From Globobulimina sp. (Eukaryota; Foraminifera; Rotaliida): DNA of 7,841 nt. The notes beneath the pieces are model-generated. The model made no database searches, was not told the origin of the DNA, and saw nothing but the letters and a program-made list of their open reading frames with translations. The stretch covers positions 1 to 7,841 of the forward strand of contig PIVH01000116.1 in assembly GCA_003354225.1 (NCBI GenBank), read 5' to 3'. This document shows positions 1-5,226 of this stretch, piece after piece; the stretch's first letter is position 1; each line of letters starts with the position of its first letter. The position numbers were made by a program, and so were the translations under genes.

Positions 1-434
1 TCCATTTGAAATTAGGATAAAACCTAAATTCTCATCACCGCTGTAATACATATCAGCCAACAAGCCGTAGGCATTGCCATGGTGCCCAACAAAAGAGAGG
101 CCTTTCATAATGTAATCACTATCAACAACTTGGGTTGTTCTCTGTAATCCTAAACCCCAACTTAAAAAATGATTATGATAAGTATTTCCATTAGATCCAT
201 TGCTATGCCATTGCATTAACTCCATTTTAGACATTGTGCTTTCTTCTAATATCCGAATTCCATTAAAGTTTCCCTTATGCATTAAAACATGAAGAATTTT
301 GGCCAAATCATTAACTGTAATCCGTAAACCACCTTGCGGGCTATAATACAAACCATTTATACCAAGTGGATAATCTCTATCTTTTGGATAAACATTGTGG
401 TAATTCAGTATGTTCGTCTTTGTTTTCATCATCG
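1..434 (-). CDS. Beta-lactamase-related serine hydrolase, C-terminal half (partial, runs off left edge)
   Basis: Read on the minus strand with codons starting at multiples of 3, this frame is open from about 434 to the window edge (144 codons from the ATG at 432). It contains YYSPQGGLR (about 350-322), then DLAKILHVLMHKG and NGIRILEEST, QWHSNGSNG, and GHHGNAYG (about 87-64). This order matches the second half of class C beta-lactamase/penicillin-binding-like serine hydrolases; HHG sits where the family has its third active-site motif (KTG/HxG). The nucleophile motif SxxK and the YxN motif, which belong to the N-terminal half, are not in the window: the PH-protein gene occupies the upstream DNA. 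The fragment could be the 3' part of a PH-hydrolase fusion joined through an intron ending at 435, a truncated gene starting at the ATG at 432, a decayed copy, or an assembly join. The family call is fairly sure; enzymatic activity is doubtful on present evidence. Confidence 0.7.
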
Positions 435-1387
435 CTAAAAAGTGAGAAATCAGAATCCGATGCACTTTTGCACATTGTAGGTGCTTCACTCAATACTGTA
501 CAATTTGTGGTATCATCAATGTGGCTCTCTGCAATTACTATTGGCGCGTCCGTAGTATTATTGGTATGGATTATGTTTTGTATCACAGTGTGCCAATCAT
601 TCTTAATTTTGTGTGTGTTTATGTTATCAAAAACGTTTTATATTTTCTTGTATATATTGCAGTTAACTCGTTGCTGAAGCTCTTTTGCACACAAATGCCA
701 GGTTCGATCTTTTGTAACTAAATGAAACACAAATTTATTTTTATTTTCCTTTTCTGTGCCATGATGTATTGCAGTTGCTTTATTTAATGCTATTACGCCG
801 CACAAAGATTTCTTATTAAAATCTTTATAATATTTTATTTGTTTGAAAACATTGCAAACAAAATATCTCCTTTTCCATGCTTTATTGGCATGGCCTCGCT
901 TTTTTAGCCATCCTTGTTTTACGATGCCGCCATATAGCAATTGGTCAAAGATACGGATCCATTTCAAAAATGCCTGCTCGTCCACTGCAGAAAACATATA
1001 CTTTCGTTTTGTTGTTTTAATTCTGAAAGAATACAATTTATCAGATTTTATATCTTCTTTTATTAGTATATTATCGGGAATTTGTTGAATTAATGATATA
1101 ACGGATGCGTTGGCAATTATATCCACGCCATACGCTTGCGAGAGTTCGATCGTTCCACATAATTTACGATTAAATTTTACATATTTTCCATTATCTGTCA
1201 ACAAAAAATTATAGTCATCAGTGGCGAAAGAGATAATGGCTTCGGTTGATATAAAAATTAACATACAGTATTCGAATATAATATTATCATTTAGGTTTCG
1301 CAAAACACACCATCTATGTTTCCATCCCTTACTTATTTTACCTTTTTTCAATAATTTTTCTTCAAACAAAACAGATGAGGACGACAT
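377..1387 (-). CDS. Tandem PH-domain protein, three exons
   Basis: Exons are 1387-1267, 1194-668 and 601-377, giving 290 residues ending in TAG. PH1 spans roughly residues 8-127 and PH2 roughly 130-227. Both carry the basic beta1-beta2 signature KxnKxR (GWKHRW around 21-26; AWKRRY around 146-151), which in this family contacts phosphoinositide headgroups, and both have the closing-helix tryptophan (W119 and W219). Removing the 72-nt intron turns an awkward loop into IIFEYYNGKYVKFNRK, a normal PH strand turn. Removing the 66-nt intron supplies NDWHTVIQNII, the missing last helix of PH2. The tail is acidic (SDSDFSLFSDDENKDE). No catalytic domain is visible, so it is probably a membrane-targeting adaptor (inference). 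It is divergent from the PUF gene. The last 58 nt overlap the hydrolase frame, and alternative splicing could replace the acidic tail. The start is the first ATG before PH1; its context is weak (C at -3). Confidence 0.86.
435..501 (-). other. Candidate alternative intron 3 joining the PH frame to the hydrolase frame
   Basis: A strong acceptor (TTCTCACTTTTTAG, ending at 435) lies inside the PH terminal exon. A GTACAG donor at 501 is in phase 1 with the PH frame, which is the phase needed to enter the hydrolase frame. The resulting 67-nt intron matches the size of the other introns here. A second phase-compatible donor, GTGAAG at 489, would give 55 nt. If used, the product would be PH-PH-hydrolase half rather than a protein ending at 377. 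This is inference from sequence alone. Confidence 0.4.
602..667 (-). other. Intron 2 of PH gene (66 nt)
   Basis: It begins GTTAAC after CAACGA and ends ATTAAG before AATGATTGG. The splice is phase 0 and joins CAKELQQR to NDWHTVIQNII, completing the C-terminal helix of PH2 with its conserved Trp. Read-through would instead hit a stop at 638. The acceptor lacks a strong pyrimidine tract, but the protein evidence is strong. Confidence 0.85.
1195..1266 (-). other. Intron 1 of PH gene (72 nt)
   Basis: The donor is GTATGT after the codon fragment TAC-T and the acceptor is a pyrimidine-rich stretch ending TTGACAG. Splicing in phase 1 makes a TAT codon and gives FEYYNGKYVKF. The intron is a multiple of three and has no in-frame stop, so a naive ORF reads through it and adds 24 residues between PH strands. 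Confidence 0.85.
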
Positions 1388-1480
1388 TAGAGTTCTTGCA
1401 AATTTATTAAACGATGCGTTTTTTTACATAACCCCGCCACTAGTTAGATAACCACCCCTTTGTATACATAGCGATCAATA

Positions 1481-1556
1481 TACGGTTTGCATTACTTGTT
1501 TTGCAAAAGCAATTGCAAATGTACGGTTTGCATTCACTTTGTAAACCCAATGCAAA
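1481..1556. promoter_or_regulatory. GCAA/TTGC motif cluster in the divergent promoter
   Basis: The 13-mer TACGGTTTGCATT occurs exactly twice (1481-1493 and 1522-1534). AATGCAAA at 1549-1556 is the reverse complement of TTTGCATT at 1527-1534, forming an 8-bp inverted repeat with a 14-bp gap. Between the direct repeats lie two palindromes, TTTTGCAAAA (1499-1508) and GCAATTGC (1509-1516). Such repeated, symmetric sites are typical of transcription-factor binding clusters. The factor is unknown, and either or both flanking genes could be targets. Confidence 0.45.
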
Positions 1557-1626
1557 TATACTTTGATCAAATCATATACAAAAAATGGTTGTAAAAGTCA
1601 TTGAGCTACGTGAGATTGGTTTGAGA

Positions 1627-1656
1627 ATGATGAAGAAAAAATCTTTTCAAAATTGA
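1627..1656 (+). other. Possible upstream ORF in PUF leader
   Basis: ATGATGAAG at 1627 opens a 9-codon frame ending in TGA at 1654-1656, 38 bp before the PUF start codon. It could dampen PUF translation if the transcript begins upstream of it. No transcript start is known, so this is weak. Confidence 0.2.
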
Positions 1657-1694
1657 AAACACTATTTAAAATCTGCACTTATCGATTAGTCATA

Positions 1695-3497
1695 ATGTCT
1701 GAGTCATTGACAGCGCGGCCAAAATCAGTACAAACTGCAGAATGTGGGTTTCATGATATTGAAAATTTTTATTTATATAATCATTTCCAATCAACTGAAG
1801 ACCTGTCTGATTATTCAACAAACACGGAAAAATGTTCTGGAATACTAGATTCAAAAAAAAATCCTTGTTATTCTTCAAATGACGAGCAATCTGAAGATAG
1901 CAGTCTGAATCCAGACGTAATAGATTTAGATAAATCTAAGTTTGAAGCATTCGGTATTGACCTCATTGAAGAATATTCCTTAACACCCTCACCCACTGTA
2001 TCATGTATTACTCCTTTTACCGAGGATTGTGTACATAATCAGCCGCCGCCGCTACAACTTCCGATATCAATGCATCAATACAATGCTCTATATGCATGCC
2101 CTCAAAATGTTACTTTTGGTGAAGAATATTTCGCAACTCAGTTCCCTCCAAAGTTTACCGTATTACCAAGCTTTGAAGGAGCACAGTTTAACCAGATGGA
2201 TATTGGCAGCATTTTAGAATTAAAATTCGGAATAAAAGAACTAGTTCGATGCAACTTAATTTATAGGCTCATGAAAGACCAATGCGGCTCGCGATATTTG
2301 CAGGATCTGTTAAAATCATATATTTCTATTTCAGATTCACGAGAATGCGAAAATGTTATAACCTCATTGGTCAATCATTTGATATCAACTAATATTGATT
2401 TAACAGCAATGTCTGAACATGTTTATGGCAATCATTTAATTTCACTGCTTTTTGTTCATGGAAGCGACCTTCACCATGAAATATTGCTGAATTATTTTGT
2501 ATACCCTTCGACATTGCGACTATGTCAAGCAAAACATGGATGTCGTGTAATAGGCAAAATATTATCGTCCGTCCAAAATCTTAACAGATTGATGCAATTG
2601 GTCGAATGTTTTAGGAAACAAGCAAATATTCGTAGTAATTGCAATTCTATTCACGAGTATTTGCTTTGTTGCAATACCAGCCATATTATTCGGACAATGA
2701 TTGAATTAAAGTTACCGTACGAAGCGGTACAATTTATAGGAAATGCATTAGAAAACAATCTGAGTATGTACAGTGCAACGAGAACAACGTATTAAATTTG
2801 TATATATTTGTTTTTTGTTTTTGTTTTTGTTATATGTTCAGTTTGTTATTCCGAAAATGTTTATGCCTGTCGTGCGGTTCAAGCATTTGTTCGTTGTTAC
2901 GCTGATAAATTGGATGTAAATAAATTGTTTTTAAATGCAGGGCATATCTATTTATCCCAAGTGAAATTTGGGAATTATGTGATTCAATGTATAATTAAGA
3001 AAGATGAATGGTACTCTAATTTATCGGAAATACGAAAATTCCGTAATCAATTAATTGACCATGTATTTAAGAATGGGAATATTTTATATTTAAGCAAAGA
3101 CAAACACGGTTCGAACGTGATTGAAACGTGCATTAAAGTGGCAAATGAAAAACAAATCGAGACTCTGACAAACATTATTTGCGCCAAACAAGGCTTTTTA
3201 TTAAAAGAAATGCTCGCGGATAAATTTGGCAATTATATCCCCAAAACATTATTAGAACATTGCCAAACAAGACAAAGAATAATATTGGTCAACACCCTGC
3301 ATTCGCATATTACAGATCTGTATCAAAATTATCATATCTTTCGATATTGTGCTTATTTTATAAAACAATGCCAACGAATAAAATATAGTATGGATACAAA
3401 AACTAATAATCGACATAATACGCATAGCAATGTTGCAACACACAACAAACAAACTGATAATTATAATAAACGCAATATGTATACGCGTAATAGATAG
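1695..3497 (+). CDS. Pumilio/PUF-family RNA-binding protein, two exons
   Basis: Exons 1695-2763 and 2842-3497 encode 574 residues ending in TAG. Residues 1-165 are low-complexity and polar (DEQSEDSS, QPPPLQLP). Eight PUF repeats follow, with recognition triplets at S199/R200/Q203 (CGSRYLQ), N246/H247/S250, C283/R284/G287, S329/H330/R333, C366/R367/Q370, N401/Y402/Q405 (FGNYVIQ), S447/N448/E451 (HGSNVIE) and N487/Y488/K491. PUF proteins are cytoplasmic mRNA 3'-UTR binders that usually repress translation or promote decay; the SNxxE then NYxxQ order is the family hallmark for reading G and U of UGU. The C-terminal tail after about 538 is rich in Asn, Thr, His and Lys. The start chosen is the ATG at 1695 (A at -3); the open frame upstream has no earlier ATG. 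Repeats 2, 3, 4 and 8 have non-standard residues at the third recognition position. Confidence 0.94.
2764..2841 (+). other. Intron of PUF gene (78 nt)
   Basis: The donor GTATGT follows AATCTGA and the acceptor is a long T-rich tract ending ATGTTCAG. The phase 1 splice makes ATT (Ile357) and joins ENNL to ICYSENVYACRAVQ, restoring repeat 5. Without splicing, a TAA ends the first frame at 2795 and the two halves of the PUF domain look like separate genes. Confidence 0.93.
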
Positions 3498-3836
3498 CTA
3501 ATAATATTAGTAATTGATAATAATTATTTAATTAACGATCGACAAAACTAGTAAATAATATATTTATTTATAATTAACAAACTTTATTTATTTATATTTC
3601 CATATTTCCTGTGGTTAGAAGTGGCGAATAGTATGATATAAGCAGCCATTCTGTAATTAATTTGCGCATCGCTGCTATTTGTACAAGCTTCAACATCACA
3701 TTATAATGTTTATATTTTTTCATATATTTAAATTTTGTCTTATATGTTAGATTTAACTTTGGCTTACAAATACATTGACGTTAAGAGTTAAGTTTTTTGT
3801 TGGAATTAGTTTTTGTACGTATGGGTAATTTTAGAT

Positions 3837-3921
3837 TTTGTATTGATTAGTTTTTATAAAAATATATGATTATAGTTTTGTATACACTTTGTATCGATTA
3901 ATTTTTATAAAAAATATGATT
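3837..3921. repeat. Two-copy near-direct repeat, about 51-bp period
   Basis: Copy A (3837-3871) and copy B (3888-3921) both read TTTGTAT-GATTA, then TTTTTATAAAAA, then ATATGATT or close to it. They differ by two substitutions (T/C, G/A) and a short indel in the A/T run. The copies are offset by 51 bp, which suggests an old tandem duplication in the spacer. No function is apparent. Confidence 0.6.
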
Positions 3922-4109
3922 TTCATATAATCTCAAAACAAGAAAGATTTATATATATATTTATATAAATATTATGTAGATTTTGTCATATCAGTTTTAT
4001 TCGAAAATTTGTTGGATTGTCTATTGTTCATTGTTATTGAAATAATTAATTTAATTTATGATTTTAATAGTTCTTTTTTTTTGTTTTAGTAATTTAGTTG
4101 CTGCCTAAA

Positions 4110-4124
4110 ATATATATATATATA
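4110..4124. repeat. (AT)n microsatellite
   Basis: A 15-bp uninterrupted alternating A/T run in the spacer upstream of the EF-hand gene. It is expected in DNA of this composition. Confidence 0.8.
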
Positions 4125-4258
4125 AATAATTTAGATTTGGTTTGCAATCGGGTTTTTTCTGATTTGTTACGTTTGGTGGTTACATGCAGTGAAGTTCAGA
4201 AAACATATATATGCTAAACACATGAAAACTTCTCGACTGCTCTAGTTCGCAATTATGT

Positions 4259-4272
4259 TTGCATGCATGATA
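4259..4272 (+). promoter_or_regulatory. Shared 14-bp upstream motif, EF-hand copy
   Basis: TTGCATGCATGATA ends 100 bp before the EF-hand start codon. The same 14 bases occur upstream of the formin gene at 5079-5092. The internal GCATGC is palindromic. An exact 14-bp match with mixed composition in this AT-rich DNA suggests a common regulatory site; the factor is unknown. Confidence 0.4.
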
Positions 4273-4372
4273 TGACAAATAAATTCGATACATTAGTTAA
4301 CAATGTACTTTTTTCTGCATTTCAAAACAAAATGTTAAATATCTAGCTCATTTAACACGTATTCCATGAAAA

Positions 4373-4873
4373 ATGGAGGCATCAATCTCACTGACAACGT
4401 CTGTGTCAAACGAACGTGAATATGATACAGAAGATGAATATTATGATAACATAGAAAATGGTTTGGTGGCAGATTATGATCCATTAAAACCATTGCAACC
4501 ATTAATTCCATTAAAATATACACAATCAATATCGGAATATTATGATGAGTCCGATGAGTGTGATGAGTCCGATGTATTTGAATTTTTTTTCAACACCTTT
4601 CTTGATCAGGAATTGAATGGAGAGATTACAATCTGTCAATTTGTATCATTAACGGAAATATCAGCATTAACAGAGAAAGATATTTATAAAATATTTAATT
4701 ATATTGATGAGGATAAATCGGGCCACTTAGACTCTGTTGATTTTGTACAATTCTGTACAGCAAAATGTTTTGACAAGAATATTAATACGGATTTTAATAT
4801 GAAAACATTACAATTTACAATTATATCATGCATCAGAAACCAACCTTTAATGGCAAGTTTATTGTGTGCATAA
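4373..4873 (+). CDS. Small EF-hand calcium-binding protein
   Basis: A single exon encodes 166 residues ending in TAA. The N-terminal 65 residues are strongly acidic and tyrosine-rich (EYDTEDEYYDNIENG; DESDECDESD), probably unstructured. A paired EF-hand region covers about 66-130. The second loop (112-123, DEDKSGHLDSVD) has the ligand positions D1, D3, S5, H7, D9 and D12 with the expected Gly6 and hydrophobic residue 8, so it should bind calcium; Asp rather than Glu at position 12 is less common. The first loop (78-89, DQELNGEITICQ) keeps D1, E3, N5 and Gly6 but has Gln at 12, so it is likely weak or structural. The C-terminal 36 residues show no recognised domain. It is too short for a calmodulin-type four-hand protein; a calcium sensor or an adaptor is possible. 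The ATG at 4373 has A at -3 and G at +4; a nearby out-of-frame ATG (4366) leads quickly to a stop. Confidence 0.82.
   Translation: MEASISLTTSVSNEREYDTEDEYYDNIENGLVADYDPLKPLQPLIPLKYTQSISEYYDESDECDESDVFEFFFNTFLDQELNGEITICQFVSLTEISALTEKDIYKIFNYIDEDKSGHLDSVDFVQFCTAKCFDKNINTDFNMKTLQFTIISCIRNQPLMASLLCA
4543..4574 (+). repeat. Short in-gene direct repeat encoding acidic DES units
   Basis: TGATGAGTCCGATG occurs at 4543-4556 and 4561-4574, an 18-bp period that encodes DESDECDESD. It probably arose by slippage and adds negative charge just before the first EF-hand. Confidence 0.7.
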
Positions 4874-4919
4874 ATTATATGTTTTGAATTAGAACGTGCT
4901 TTTTTTCTTTCTTTGTTTG

Positions 4920-4957
4920 TTTTTGCGGAAAATATTGTTTTTTATTTTTGCGGGAAA
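4920..4957. promoter_or_regulatory. Paired TTTTTGCGG elements, E2F-like
   Basis: TTTTTGCGG occurs twice, 25 bp apart. The second copy continues as GCGGGAAA, whose reverse complement TTTCCCGC fits the E2F/DP consensus TTTSSCGC; the first, GCGGAAAA, is one base off. They lie 270-307 bp upstream of the formin ATG but could also fall in the EF-hand 3' UTR. The match is only suggestive. Confidence 0.25.
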
Positions 4958-5078
4958 TATATTTTTGTTTGATTATAAATACAATTGCAACCTTATATTG
5001 TTTTTCTTAATTTGCCAACATTTCTATTTATTTGTTAATTTAATTTTAGTGTGTTTACTTTTTTTGTTGTTGTAGGTA

Positions 5079-5092
5079 TTGCATGCATGATA
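5079..5092 (+). promoter_or_regulatory. Shared 14-bp upstream motif, formin copy
   Basis: This is the second exact copy of TTGCATGCATGATA, ending 134 bp before the formin start codon. Here the last seven bases also form part of the left arm of an inverted repeat. Confidence 0.4.
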
Positions 5093-5112
5093 CTATAAGT
5101 GTTAGTATCATG
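5086..5112. repeat. Perfect 10-bp inverted repeat with 7-nt loop
   Basis: CATGATACTA (5086-5095) and TAGTATCATG (5103-5112) are exact reverse complements around TAAGTGT. It may be a dyad binding site in the promoter or, if transcribed, a 5' UTR hairpin in the formin mRNA. It is followed by GATTCGTCGATCACC without T-rich sequence, so it is not a bacterial-type terminator. Confidence 0.55.
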
Positions 5113-5226
5113 ATTCGTCGATCACCAAACATTTAATTTAATTATATTCATCGGTGCCTGGCAATTGCTTACTCTTTTTGTACATATCGTGTTTTGTTTT
5201 TCAATTTCAAAGTTTTTAATAAAAAC

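Larger units (their letters stand above)
1388..1694. promoter_or_regulatory. Divergent promoter region between PH and PUF genes
   Basis: The two start codons point away from each other across 307 bp, so this stretch should hold both promoters and both 5' UTRs. It contains a cluster of TTGC/GCAA elements (1481-1556, listed separately) and, on the PUF side, a possible 9-codon upstream ORF (ATG 1627, stop 1654-1656). No coding sequence is evident on either strand. I see no convincing TATA box or initiator whose position can be trusted. Confidence 0.6.
3498..4372. other. AT-rich intergenic spacer with simple and near-direct repeats
   Basis: These 875 bp separate the PUF stop from the EF-hand start and contain no credible coding frame on either strand. 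They should include the PUF 3' UTR and the EF-hand promoter and 5' UTR. Visible structure: a 35-bp near-direct repeat (3837-3921), (AT)n runs at 3951-3960 and 4110-4124, a T10-type run with TTTTAG ending at 4089 that resembles a splice acceptor, and the shared motif TTGCATGCATGATA at 4259-4272. No tRNA or rRNA signal was seen. Confidence 0.6.
4874..5226. other. Intergenic region between EF-hand and formin genes
   Basis: These 353 bp are T-rich on the plus strand and hold no gene. They should contain the EF-hand 3' UTR and the formin promoter and leader. Visible elements are two TTTTTGCGG copies (4920-4928, 4945-4953), the shared motif at 5079-5092, a 10-bp inverted repeat at 5086-5112, and a splice-acceptor-like tract (T-rich, ending TTGTAG at 5075) that might mark a 5' UTR intron. 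Confidence 0.6.

Noticed and set aside
366-677. Plus-strand open frame of 103 codons with hydrophobic stretches resembling a membrane protein
   Set aside because: It lies antisense to PH exons 2-3 and intron 2, and its hydrophobicity follows from the T-rich complement; no conserved motif is seen.
700-710. GGTTCGA resembling a tRNA T-loop
   Set aside because: There is no matching stem or cloverleaf around it; it is within the PH2 coding exon.
638-1387. Unspliced 249-residue version of the PH protein
   Set aside because: It carries 24 non-PH residues in PH1 and ends before the last helix of PH2; both defects vanish when the two GT-AG introns are removed.
2808-3497. Separate gene starting with a hydrophobic segment (MFFVFVFVICSV), looking like a signal peptide
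   Set aside because: That segment is the T-rich end of the PUF intron read as protein; real coding resumes at 2842 with repeat 5.
3940-4130. Possible origin or mobile-element remnant suggested by the AT repeats
   Set aside because: There are only short AT runs expected at this composition, with no terminal repeats, target duplications or coding remnants.
4335-4529. Minus-strand 64-codon open frame
   Set aside because: It overlaps the EF-hand start in antisense, has Met- and His-rich composition typical of a shadow, and no motif.
5216-5222. AATAAA as a polyadenylation signal for the EF-hand gene
   Set aside because: It sits only a few bases before the formin start codon, so it is more simply part of the A-rich start context.
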